64,000 nucleotides of DNA from Halomonas icarae. GTDB lineage: Bacteria > Pseudomonadota > Gammaproteobacteria > Pseudomonadales > Halomonadaceae. The notes below the pieces were generated by a model. That model was not told the origin of the DNA, did not search any database, and saw only the letters and a list, made by a program, of their open reading frames with translations. Where the stretch lies: the NCBI RefSeq assembly GCF_009901955.1, contig NZ_WUTS01000001.1, positions 3,216,634-3,280,633 of the forward strand, given 5' to 3'. Positions within the stretch are counted from its first letter, which is position 1. Each line of letters starts with the position of its first letter. Positions 55,971 through 64,000 of the stretch are shown piece after piece. A program made the position numbers and the translations under genes.

Positions 55971-58106
55971 TTACAGCTCGGGTTCAGCGACCGCCTCGGC
56001 CTCGAATGCCGCCTTTTCTTCCGGGGTAATCTCCTTGATGGTGAGCTTCACCCGGTTGCGGTTGTCGATATCGAGCACCTTGACGATGGGCTCGTCGCCC
56101 TCGTTGAGGAAGTCACGCACGTCATTGACCCGCTCCGGCACGATCTGGGAGATATGCACCAGACCATCGGTGCCGGGCATGATATTGACGAAGGCGCCGA
56201 AGTCGGCGATGCGCACCACCTTGCCGCGGTAGAGCTTGCCGATCTCGGGCTCCGCGGTGATCGCCAGCACGGTGTCGATGGCCGCCTTGGCCGCCGACTT
56301 GTCCTCGGCATAGATGCGCACGGTGCCGTCATCATCGAGATCGATGGAGGCGCCAGTATCCTCGCAGATCTTGCGGATCGTGGCGCCACCCTTGCCGATG
56401 ACGTCACGGATCTTCTCGGGATCGATCTTGATGGTCGCCATTGAGGGCGCGTTCTCGGAGACCTCGGCACGGCTCTGGTTGATCACCGCGTTCATCTGCT
56501 CGAGGATGCTGAGGCGCGCTTCCAGGGCCTGCTGCAGCGCCTGCTCCATGATCTCCTCGTTGATGCCCTCGATCTTGATGTCCATCTGCAGAGCGGTCAC
56601 GCCATCGGCGGAGCCGGCCACCTTGAAGTCCATGTCGCCGAGGTGGTCCTCGTCACCTAGGATGTCGGTCAGCACGGCAAAGCCGTCCTCGTCCTTGACC
56701 AGGCCCATGGCGATACCTGCCACCGGCGACTTGATCGGCACGCCGGCATCCATCAGGGCCAGCGAGGAGCCGCACACGGACGCCATGGAGCTGGAGCCGT
56801 TGGACTCGGTGATCTCGGAGACCACCCGGATGGTGTAGGGGAACTCCGCCTCGTCGGGCAGCATGGCCTGCACGCCACGACGCGCCAGGCGGCCATGGCC
56901 GATCTCGCGGCGCTTGGGACCACCCATGAAGCCGGCCTCACCCACGCTGTAGGGAGGGAAGTTGTAGTGCAACAGGAAGCGGTCCTTGCGCTCCCCTTCC
57001 AGGGACTCGATCAGCTGGGAGTCACGCAGGGTACCCAGGGTGGCGACCACGATGGCCTGGGTCTCGCCACGGGTAAAGATCGCCGAGCCGTGGGCCTTGG
57101 GCAGGCTACCCACTTCGATCTCCAGCGGACGCACGGTCTTGTGGTCACGGCCATCGATACGCGGCTCGCCCTTCACCACACGGGCACGTACCACGCGCTT
57201 CTCGAGGCTGGAGAAGGCACCTTTGACATCATCGGCCGCAAACTTACCTTCTTCCTCACCGGCCAGCTGTTCCACCGCCTCGGCCTTGAGGGCCGACAGG
57301 GCATCCTGGCGCTGCATCTTGTCGGTGATGCGATAGGCCTCGCCCACGCGGGCCTCGAAGGCCTCGGCGATGGCGGACTTGAGCGCGGTGTTCTCCACCG
57401 GCGGCTGCCAGTCCCACTTCGGCTTGCCCGCTTCGGCGGCAAGCTCGTTGATGGCCTGGATCGCCGTCTGCATCTCCATATGGCCGTAGAGCACGGCGCC
57501 GAGCATCTCGTCCTCGAGCAGCTCATCGGCCTCGGACTCGACCATCAGCACCGCCTTCTCGGTACCGGCGACGACCATGTTCAGCTCGGAGGTGGTGAGC
57601 TCTTCCACGGTGGGGTTGAGGAAGTAGCCCTGCTCCTCGTTGAAGCCGACGCGGGCCGCGCCGATGGGGCCACTGAAGGGCACCCCGGAGATGGCCAGGG
57701 CCGCGGAGGTGCCGATCAGCGCCGCGATATCCGGATCATGGTTGCGATCGGTGGAGAGCACGGTGCAGACGACCTGCACCTCGTTCATGAAGCCCTTGGG
57801 AAAGAGCGGACGGATCGGGCGATCGATCAGCCGCGAGGTGAGCGTCTCCTTCTCGGTGGGGCGCCCCTCGCGCTTGAAGAAGCCGCCGGGGATCTTGCCG
57901 ACCGCATAGGTCTTCTCCTGATAGTGCACGGAGAGCGGGAAGAACGGCTGCGCGGGATTGGCCTCCTTCCTGGCGACCACGGTGCACAGCACCACGGTAT
58001 CGTCCATGGTGACCATTACGGCACCGGAGGCCTGGCGGGCGATGCGCCCGGTTTCCAGGGTGACGGTGCTGCGACCGTACTGAAATGTCTTCTTGACCGG
58101 ATTCAC
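55971..58106 (-). CDS. pnp: Polyribonucleotide nucleotidyltransferase (PNPase)
   Basis: 711-residue phosphorolytic 3'-5' exoribonuclease of the degradosome. Two RNase PH cores ([40 protein letters not shown] with GHGRLARRG), a KH domain ([20 protein letters not shown]) and an S1 domain ([20 protein letters not shown]). A GTG start at 58106 is preferred because AAGGAAG lies 6-8 bases upstream and it gives the canonical [11 protein letters not shown]; a TTG at 58121 would add five residues. Downstream of rpsO as usual. Confidence 0.96.
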   Translation of the reverse strand: MNPVKKTFQYGRSTVTLETGRIARQASGAVMVTMDDTVVLCTVVARKEANPAQPFFPLSVHYQEKTYAVGKIPGGFFKREGRPTEKETLTSRLIDRPIRPLFPKGFMNEVQVVCTVLSTDRNHDPDIAALIGTSAALAISGVPFSGPIGAARVGFNEEQGYFLNPTVEELTTSELNMVVAGTEKAVLMVESEADELLEDEMLGAVLYGHMEMQTAIQAINELAAEAGKPKWDWQPPVENTALKSAIAEAFEARVGEAYRITDKMQRQDALSALKAEAVEQLAGEEEGKFAADDVKGAFSSLEKRVVRARVVKGEPRIDGRDHKTVRPLEIEVGSLPKAHGSAIFTRGETQAIVVATLGTLRDSQLIESLEGERKDRFLLHYNFPPYSVGEAGFMGGPKRREIGHGRLARRGVQAMLPDEAEFPYTIRVVSEITESNGSSSMASVCGSSLALMDAGVPIKSPVAGIAMGLVKDEDGFAVLTDILGDEDHLGDMDFKVAGSADGVTALQMDIKIEGINEEIMEQALQQALEARLSILEQMNAVINQSRAEVSENAPSMATIKIDPEKIRDVIGKGGATIRKICEDTGASIDLDDDGTVRIYAEDKSAAKAAIDTVLAITAEPEIGKLYRGKVVRIADFGAFVNIMPGTDGLVHISQIVPERVNDVRDFLNEGDEPIVKVLDIDNRNRVKLTIKEITPEEKAAFEAEAVAEPEL

Positions 58107-58220
58107 GGCGACTTCCTTCAATATCTACTTTTCTGTGTTTGGGTCGTTTCGACTCGCCGACCATTTTAGGGGTTGACGCGCCCCGCGGCCACCGGATAGC
58201 GAGATTTCCGCCCTATACAC

Positions 58221-58252
58221 GCAAAACGGGCAACCCGAAGGCTGCCCGTTTC
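58221..58252 (-). terminator. Terminator/attenuator after rpsO
   Basis: On the minus strand AAACGGGCA, a loop of 10, TGCCCGTTT, then TTGC. It lies between rpsO and pnp, where a partial terminator is usual, allowing some read-through into pnp. Confidence 0.7.
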
Positions 58253-58274
58253 GTTACCGCGCGGGGTGCGACGC

Positions 58275-58544
58275 TTAGCGACGCAGGCCCAGACGCTGGA
58301 TCAGAGCCTGATAGCGCTCGAAGTCCTTGCGCTTCAGGTAGTCCAGCAGCTTGCGGCGCTGGTTGACCATGCGGATCAGGCCACGACGGGAGTGGTGATC
58401 CTGCTTGTTGGTCTTGAAGTGATCCTGCAGGCCATCGATGTTGGCGCTCAGCAGGGCCACTTGAACTTCGGGGGAACCGGTGTCGTTGTCGCCACGACCA
58501 AATTCGCTGACGATTGCGGACTTCTGCTCGGCTGTCAGTGCCAT
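58275..58544 (-). CDS. rpsO: 30S ribosomal protein S15
   Basis: 89-residue primary 16S-binding protein. It begins [20 protein letters not shown] and contains [16 protein letters not shown] and [20 protein letters not shown], the invariant S15 core. Exact family length. In the nusA-infB-rbfA-truB-rpsO-pnp order. Confidence 0.98.
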   Translation of the reverse strand: MALTAEQKSAIVSEFGRGDNDTGSPEVQVALLSANIDGLQDHFKTNKQDHHSRRGLIRMVNQRRKLLDYLKRKDFERYQALIQRLGLRR

Positions 58545-58622
58545 CTGTCTCTCCAGTAAGCAATATGCCTGAATGATGAGTGTGTGAGACCACGCATATT
58601 TGCAGTCTCGGGCGTCTCTCCC

Positions 58623-59540
58623 TCAATCGGCTGCGGTGCTCAGCAGCCGTTTCGGCGCCACCTCCTGTGGCGTCGTCACCGCACCGAGACCCAGGAAGAT
58701 CTCGTTGCAGTAGAGTCTTGCCGTCTCGCCGACGGCGATATCGCCGGCATCCACCGCGGCCGCCTGACCATGGGTCAGGCGGCGCGCCGCCTCGGCGTCG
58801 ACCTCGAGGCGCGGCAGGTGCGCGGCCAGCACGTCGACCGGCAGCAGCGTCGCTTCTCGGGCCGCCTGGTCAGGCAGTGCCTGCAGCGACTCGAGGGTCA
58901 GCATGGCCTCGGCGCCGAAGGGCCCGGTGGCCAGGCGACGCAGCGCACTGATATGTGCCCCGCTGCCCAGTTCGCGTCCGATATCCTCGGCCAGGGTACG
59001 CACATAGGTCCCCTTGCTGACCGACACTTCCAGTTCGAAGGCGCTGCCCTCGAAGGAAACGAGCCGGGCATCATACACGGTCACACGCCGCGCTGCACGC
59101 TCAACCGACTTGCCCTCGCGAGCCAGCTCGTAGAGCTTGCGTCCCTGGTGCTTGAGCGCCGAGTACATGGGGGGCACCTGATCGATCTCGCCATGAAAGC
59201 GAGCCAGCACGGCCTCCACATCGGCAGCGGTCAGGGACGGGACCGCCAGGCGTTCGACCACCTCACCCTCGGCATCCCCGGTATCGGTCACCACGCCCAG
59301 TTCCACCCGGGTACGGTAGACCTTGTCGGAGGCCAGCAGATGAGCGGAGAACTTGGTCGCCTCGCCGAAGCACACCGGCAGCAGACCGGTCGCCATAGGA
59401 TCCAGGGTGCCGGTGTGGCCGGCCTTCTGGGCCTGGAACAGGCGTCGGGCCTGCTGTAGCGCGTGATTGCTGGACAGGCCCGCGGGCTTGTCCAGCAGCA
59501 GCACGCCATTGACGGGGAGGCCGCGACGTCGACGTGCCAT
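58623..59540 (-). CDS. truB: tRNA pseudouridine-55 synthase
   Basis: 305-residue enzyme modifying U55 in the T-loop of tRNAs. The catalytic Asp is in HTGTLDPMATGLLPVCFGEA. GVLLLDKPAGLSSNHALQQA, YSALKHQGRKLYELAREG and SKGTYVRTLAEDIG are family motifs. A C-terminal PUA-like domain is present. The start shares one base with the rbfA stop (TGATG). Confidence 0.96.
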   Translation of the reverse strand: MARRRRGLPVNGVLLLDKPAGLSSNHALQQARRLFQAQKAGHTGTLDPMATGLLPVCFGEATKFSAHLLASDKVYRTRVELGVVTDTGDAEGEVVERLAVPSLTAADVEAVLARFHGEIDQVPPMYSALKHQGRKLYELAREGKSVERAARRVTVYDARLVSFEGSAFELEVSVSKGTYVRTLAEDIGRELGSGAHISALRRLATGPFGAEAMLTLESLQALPDQAAREATLLPVDVLAAHLPRLEVDAEAARRLTHGQAAAVDAGDIAVGETARLYCNEIFLGLGAVTTPQEVAPKRLLSTAAD

Positions 59541-59947
59541 CAGTCCCGCTCACCCTCGTCGTCGGAAGTTGGCTCCTCACCCAGGCGGGTGCGGTCACTC
59601 TCTACCGCCTCGTCGATCAGCGAGGAGAGGCGCTGGCCGCGCACCACGCTCTCGTCGTAGTGAAAGCGCAGCTCCGGCACGTGGCGCAGCTTGATGCGGC
59701 GGGCGATCTGCCCGCGCAGGAAACCGGCGGCCTGTTTGAGAACCTTGAGGTTCTCCTTGATCCGTTCCGGGGTGTCCTCACCCAGCAGGGTCACATGAAC
59801 GTCGGCATAGCCGAGGTCTCGACTGACCTCGACGCCGCTGACGGTGACCATGCCCAGGCGCGGGTCCTTGACCTCGCGCTGGATAAGGACCGCCAGCTCC
59901 TTCTGGAGCTGGTCGGCCACCCGGTCCGTACGCTTGAACTCGCGCAT
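59540..59947 (-). CDS. rbfA: Ribosome-binding factor A
   Basis: 135-residue 30S maturation factor with a KH-like fold. RTDRVADQLQKELAVLIQRE, VKDPRLGMVTVSGVEVSRDL and RHVPELRFHYDESVVRGQRL are the RbfA core, followed by an acidic C-terminal extension. It lies 16 bases after infB. Confidence 0.96.
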   Translation of the reverse strand: MREFKRTDRVADQLQKELAVLIQREVKDPRLGMVTVSGVEVSRDLGYADVHVTLLGEDTPERIKENLKVLKQAAGFLRGQIARRIKLRHVPELRFHYDESVVRGQRLSSLIDEAVESDRTRLGEEPTSDDEGERD

Positions 59948-59963
59948 GCTTAGCTCCTGGCGC

Positions 59964-62492
59964 TTAGAGCGTCCGCTCGACCTTGATCTGGTCGAAGACC
60001 TCGATCTTGTCGCCGACCTGGACGTCGTTGTAGTTCTTCACGCCAATGCCGCACTCCATGCCGTTGCGCACTTCCTGGACATCGTCCTTGAAGCGACGCA
60101 GCGACTCGAGCTCACCCTCGTAGATCACCACGTTGTCGCGCAGCACGCGGATCTTCTTGTTACGGAAGACGGTGCCCTCGACCACCATACAGCCGGCCAC
60201 CGCACCGATCTTCGGTGCACGGAAGACGTCGCGAACCTCGGCCACGCCGACGATCTCTTCCTTCCACTCCGGTGCCAGCATGCCGCTCATCGCCTGCTTG
60301 ACCTCATCGATCAGCTGGTAGATGACGCTGTAGTAGCGCAGGTCGAGGCCTTCGCGCTCGATGATCTCGCGGGCCGCGACATCGGCACGCACGTTGAAGC
60401 CGACCACGATGGCTTCCGAGGCCAGTGCCAGGTTGGCGTCGGTACCGGTGATGCCACCCACACCGGAGGAGACCACTGCCACTTCCACCTCGCCGGTGGA
60501 GAGCTCTTCCAGCGCGCTCTTGATCGCCTCCAGAGAGCCCTGGACATCGGCCTTGAGCACGATGTTGAGCTTGGCGGCCACATCCTGGCCCATCTGGCTG
60601 AACATGTTCTCCAGCTTGGCCTTCTGCTGGCGTGCCAGGCGTACCTCGCGATACTTGCCCTGACGGAAGTTGGCAACCTCACGGGCCTTCTTCTCGTCGG
60701 CCACCACCATGAAGTCGTCACCCGCCTCGGGCGTACCGTCCAGGCCCTGGATCTCCACCGGCATCGCCGGGCCGACCTCTTCGACCTGCTTGCCCAGCTC
60801 GTTGGTCAGGGCACGCACGCGGCCATAGTGCAGGCCGGCCAGCACGATATCGCCACGCTTGAGGGTGCCGTTCTGAACCAGCACGGTGGCCACAGGACCA
60901 CGCCCCTTGTCCAGGCGCGACTCGACCACCACACCCTTGCCGGGCGCCTCGGGGACGGCCTTGAGCTCGAGCACCTCGGAGACCAGCAGCACCGCCTCGA
61001 GCAGCGCGTCGATGCCCTCACCGGTCTTGGCGGAGACATGCACGAACTGGGTGTCGCCACCCCACTCCTCGGAGATGACGCCGTGCTGGGAGAGCTCGTT
61101 CTTGACGCGATCCGGATCGGCGGCCGGCTTGTCGATCTTGTTGACGGCGACCACCATGGGAACCTCGGCGGCCTTGGAGTGCTCGATCGCCTCGATGGTC
61201 TGGGGCATGACGCCATCATCGGCGGCCACCACCAGGATGACCACGTCGGTCGCCTTGGCACCGCGGGCACGCATGGCGGTAAAGGCCGCGTGGCCCGGGG
61301 TGTCCAGGAAGGTCACACCGTGGGAGTTGTTCACCTTCTCGGCCGCGACATGATAGGCGCCGATATGCTGGGTGATACCGCCGGCCTCGCCGGTGGCCAC
61401 CTTGGCCTGGCGAATATGGTCGAGCAGCGAGGTCTTGCCGTGGTCGACGTGGCCCATCACGGTCACCACCGGGTCACGGGTCAGCTCCTCACCCTCGTAG
61501 GAGATGCTGTCCAGCACTTCCTCCTCGAGCGCATCGTCCTTGACCAGCTTGGGCGTATGCCCCATCTCCTCGACCACGATGGCGGCGGTGTCCTGGTCGA
61601 TGGTCTGGTTGATGGTCACCGCGGCGCCCATGGTGAACATGGTCTTGATGACCTCGTTGGCCTTGATCGACATCTTGTCGGCCAGCTCGGCGACGCTGAT
61701 CGACTCGGGGATCGAGACCTCACGGACGATGGGCTGGGTCGGCTTCTGGAAGCCGTGCTTGCCATTGCCCTGGCTGCTGCTGCCACCACGACGACCACCG
61801 CGACGCTCGGCGCGCTTGGCCTTCTTGCCGCCACGACGCCGGTCCTCGCGCTCGCCACGGTCGTCATCGCGATCGTGACGCCCCTTCTTGGCGGCGGCCT
61901 TCTTGGGCGGCGCGGTACGACGATCGGTACGGCCCTCCTTGGGCGGGGCCGGGGGCTCGTCGCCGGGTGCCGTCGTCTCGAGCTCGGGCACCGGGATATC
62001 GGGCACCTCGGCGGCCTTCTGGGCCTCCAGCTTGGCGGCGGCCTCGCGCGCGGCCTCCTCGGCGGCACGCGCCTTGGCCTCTTCGGCCTCGCGGGCCTCC
62101 TTGGCGGCCTGGGCCTGCTGAGAGTCGGCCATGTCGCCGACCAACTGACGCGGACCGGTGTCCTCCACCTGCTTCGGCTTGGTCTCTTCCTCGGCGCGCT
62201 TGACGTAGGTACGCTTCTTGCGCACCTGCACCTCGATGGTCTTGCCACGCTCACCGGTGTTGATGCGGCTGCGCGTCTTGCGCGTCAGGGTGATGCGGTT
62301 CTTCGGCGCGGCCTTCTCGGCGCTGCCGCCGTGGCTCTTGGTCAGGAAGTCGAGCAGCTGACGCTTGTCTTCCTCGGACACGGCGTCACTCTCGGACTTG
62401 TGCTTGAGCCCGGCTTGTTTCATCTGTTCCAGCAGGCGGGGAACGTCGCGTCCCACCTTCGCTGCAAAATCCTTAACGGTCATGTCTGACAT
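59964..62492 (-). CDS. infB: Translation initiation factor IF-2
   Basis: 842-residue GTPase that places fMet-tRNA on the 30S subunit. N-terminal IF2_N domain ([20 protein letters not shown]), a long charged, alanine/glutamate/arginine-rich linker, then the G domain with [33 protein letters not shown] and NKIDKP, and the C1/C2 domains. ATG 62492 has AGGAGGG at good spacing; upstream codons in frame lack a ribosome site. In-frame internal starts for a shorter IF2-beta form are likely but not resolved here. Confidence 0.96.
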   Translation of the reverse strand: MSDMTVKDFAAKVGRDVPRLLEQMKQAGLKHKSESDAVSEEDKRQLLDFLTKSHGGSAEKAAPKNRITLTRKTRSRINTGERGKTIEVQVRKKRTYVKRAEEETKPKQVEDTGPRQLVGDMADSQQAQAAKEAREAEEAKARAAEEAAREAAAKLEAQKAAEVPDIPVPELETTAPGDEPPAPPKEGRTDRRTAPPKKAAAKKGRHDRDDDRGEREDRRRGGKKAKRAERRGGRRGGSSSQGNGKHGFQKPTQPIVREVSIPESISVAELADKMSIKANEVIKTMFTMGAAVTINQTIDQDTAAIVVEEMGHTPKLVKDDALEEEVLDSISYEGEELTRDPVVTVMGHVDHGKTSLLDHIRQAKVATGEAGGITQHIGAYHVAAEKVNNSHGVTFLDTPGHAAFTAMRARGAKATDVVILVVAADDGVMPQTIEAIEHSKAAEVPMVVAVNKIDKPAADPDRVKNELSQHGVISEEWGGDTQFVHVSAKTGEGIDALLEAVLLVSEVLELKAVPEAPGKGVVVESRLDKGRGPVATVLVQNGTLKRGDIVLAGLHYGRVRALTNELGKQVEEVGPAMPVEIQGLDGTPEAGDDFMVVADEKKAREVANFRQGKYREVRLARQQKAKLENMFSQMGQDVAAKLNIVLKADVQGSLEAIKSALEELSTGEVEVAVVSSGVGGITGTDANLALASEAIVVGFNVRADVAAREIIEREGLDLRYYSVIYQLIDEVKQAMSGMLAPEWKEEIVGVAEVRDVFRAPKIGAVAGCMVVEGTVFRNKKIRVLRDNVVIYEGELESLRRFKDDVQEVRNGMECGIGVKNYNDVQVGDKIEVFDQIKVERTL

Positions 62493-62609
62493 GTAGACCC
62501 TCCTGAGCCCGTGACCCCAATTCTGTTCGCTTCGAATACTGCCGGTCCGAGCGCTGGGCATCGGACCCTTGTCTGCACGTTATTCGCCTTCGAGCCGTTC
62601 CTATGCGAA

Positions 62610-64000
62610 CTACTCGTTTTCAAACCAGGGCGCACGGGCAGTCATGATCAGTGACGCGGCACGCTCCTCGTCCATGCCCTCGATATCCAGAAGATCATCG
62701 ACGGACTGCTCGGCCAGATCCTCCATGCTTACGACTCCCCGGCTGGCCAGGATGAAGGCCAGATGGCGCTCCATGCCGTCCATCTCCAGCAGATCGTCGG
62801 CTGGCTGAGCACCATCCAGCGCCTCCTCGGAAGCGATGGCGAGGTTGAGCAGCTCATCCTTGGCACGCGAGCGCAGCTCCTCGATGGTCTCTTCATCGAA
62901 CTCTTCGATCTCGAGCATCTCCTCAACCGGTACGTAGGCGATCTCTTCCAGGGTGGTAAAGCCCTCTTCCACCAGCAGGCGCGCCACATCGTCGTCGATG
63001 TTGAGGTGCTGCACGAATTGCTCGACCAGGCTATCGACCTCCTGGTCACGCTTGTCCTCCGCCTCGGCCTCGGTCATCACATTGATCCGCCAGCCGGTCA
63101 ACTCGGAGGCCAGGCGCACGTTCTGACCGCTGCGGCCGATGGCCTGGGCCAGATTGTCCTCGGCGACGGCCACGTCCATGGCGTGGGCATCCTCATCGAC
63201 CAGAATGGAGGCGACATCCGCCGGCGCCATGGCGTTGATCACCAGCTGGGCGGGGTTGTCGTCCCACAGCACGATATCGACGCGCTCGTTCTGGAGCTCC
63301 GTGGAGACGGCCTGGACCCGTGAGCCACGCATGCCCACACAGGCTCCCACCGGGTCGATACGACGGTCGTTGGTCTTCACCGCGATCTTGGCGCGGGACC
63401 CGGGGTCGCGAGCGGCCCCCTTGATCTCGATAAGTTGCTCGGCGATCTCCGGCACCTCGATGCTGAACAGTTCGATGATCAGCTCGGAGCAGGTACGCGA
63501 CAGGATCAGCTGCGCACCGCGCGCCTCCGGGTCGACCTTGACCAGCAGGGCACGAACCCGCTCGTTCATGCGGTAGCGCTCACCGGGAATCATCTCGCTG
63601 CGCGGCAGGAACGCCTCGGCGTTGTCACCCAGGTCGATGATCAGGCCATCGCGGGTCGTCTTCTTGACGATGCCCGAGACCAGCTCACCCTCGCGATCGG
63701 CGTAGAGCCGCACGACCTCGGCACGCTCGGCCTCACGCACCTTCTGCACGATCACCTGCTTGGCGGTCTGGGCGGCGATGCGACCGAACTCGGCGTTCTC
63801 GATGCGCTCCTCGACCACGTCACCCAGGCCCAGGGGCGGATCGCGACGCTCGGCAAAGGTCAGCTTGATCTGGTGGTCAGGGCCGTCGAAGTCATCGTCC
63901 TCGACCACTTCCCAGCGACGAAAGGTTTCGTATTCGCCGGTGCTGCGATCGATATGCACGCGCACGCTGGCCTCTTCATCCTCGAAGCGCTTGCGCGACG
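62610..64000 (-). CDS. nusA: Transcription termination/antitermination factor NusA (5' end outside the window)
   Basis: The window holds about 463 codons of NusA; the first 30-40 residues lie beyond position 64000 and the frame is open to the edge (reading [11 protein letters not shown] before VRVHIDR). Visible domains: the end of the N-terminal domain (ETFRRWEVV), S1 ([20 protein letters not shown]), KH1/KH2 ([40 protein letters not shown]) and two C-terminal acidic repeats ([39 protein letters not shown]). It binds RNA polymerase and lies upstream of infB. Confidence 0.96.
   Translation of the reverse strand, partial: SRKRFEDEEASVRVHIDRSTGEYETFRRWEVVEDDDFDGPDHQIKLTFAERRDPPLGLGDVVEERIENAEFGRIAAQTAKQVIVQKVREAERAEVVRLYADREGELVSGIVKKTTRDGLIIDLGDNAEAFLPRSEMIPGERYRMNERVRALLVKVDPEARGAQLILSRTCSELIIELFSIEVPEIAEQLIEIKGAARDPGSRAKIAVKTNDRRIDPVGACVGMRGSRVQAVSTELQNERVDIVLWDDNPAQLVINAMAPADVASILVDEDAHAMDVAVAEDNLAQAIGRSGQNVRLASELTGWRINVMTEAEAEDKRDQEVDSLVEQFVQHLNIDDDVARLLVEEGFTTLEEIAYVPVEEMLEIEEFDEETIEELRSRAKDELLNLAIASEEALDGAQPADDLLEMDGMERHLAFILASRGVVSMEDLAEQSVDDLLDIEGMDEERAASLIMTARAPWFENE

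Noticed and set aside
56895-58169. Long plus-strand open frame opposite pnp
   Set aside because: Mirror of pnp codon bias; its composition (G, L, H, R rich) is typical of antisense frames.
59844-62489. 881-codon open frame on the plus strand opposite infB
   Set aside because: Antisense shadow of the GC-rich, codon-biased infB gene; histidine/leucine-rich translation with no domain, and no ribosome site.

Overview
The window looks like a GC-rich gammaproteobacterium of the Halomonas group. This rests on gene content and order, not on a database search. Three conserved blocks match, from memory, the Pseudomonas/Halomonas arrangement: pilU-pilT / yggS-proC-yggT-metX-metW-DUF4426 (34.6-41.5 kb), dksA-gluQ-small membrane protein-cbrA-cbrB-sRNA-pcnB-folK-panB-panC (43.7-54.4 kb), and nusA-infB-rbfA-truB-rpsO-pnp (56-64 kb).

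Layout. 0.1-3 kb: a TRAP transporter operon. 3.1-4.6 kb: a decayed zone with LysR and possible transposase remnants, integrase-type GGGGGTACAT repeats and a scar resembling the 3' end of tmRNA. 4.7-9.1 kb: an orphan membrane protein, a nitrilase-family hydrolase and a DUF3422 gene split by an IS1111-type element (7365-8771). 9.3-12.9 kb: a LysR regulator, an AbgT transporter and an M20 amidohydrolase. 13.1-17 kb: a metal/oxidant-type two-component system divergent from msrPQ. 17-20.7 kb: a second TRAP operon ending in a D-Ala-D-Ala dipeptidase gene. 21-22.7 kb: a secreted VWA protein with tandem 88-residue repeats. 22.8-27.4 kb: torECAD for TMAO respiration. 27.8-30.2 kb: carboxynorspermidine dehydrogenase and decarboxylase (polyamine synthesis). 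30.3-33.3 kb: gap, a truncated pyk, a stable-RNA-like promoter and tyrS. After these come anmK and the conserved blocks, with sfsA and an aminotransferase gene at 41.5-43.4 kb.

The most interesting signal is non-coding. Between cbrB and pcnB (about 49.94-50.44 kb) lies a DNA segment of about 500 nt with an almost ideal sigma-54 promoter, about nine A-rich CA motifs of the kind bound by Hfq/Crc, and a strong terminator. This is the position and architecture of Pseudomonas CrcZ, so the window appears to encode a full CbrA-CbrB-CrcZ carbon catabolite control module. Other points of interest are the IS1111 element with a possible guide RNA region, a possible rRNA-type promoter now facing gap across a broken pyk, the TRAP-dipeptidase operon and the CrcZ-like upstream inverted repeat that recurs before panB.

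No tRNA, rRNA gene or CRISPR array was recognised.
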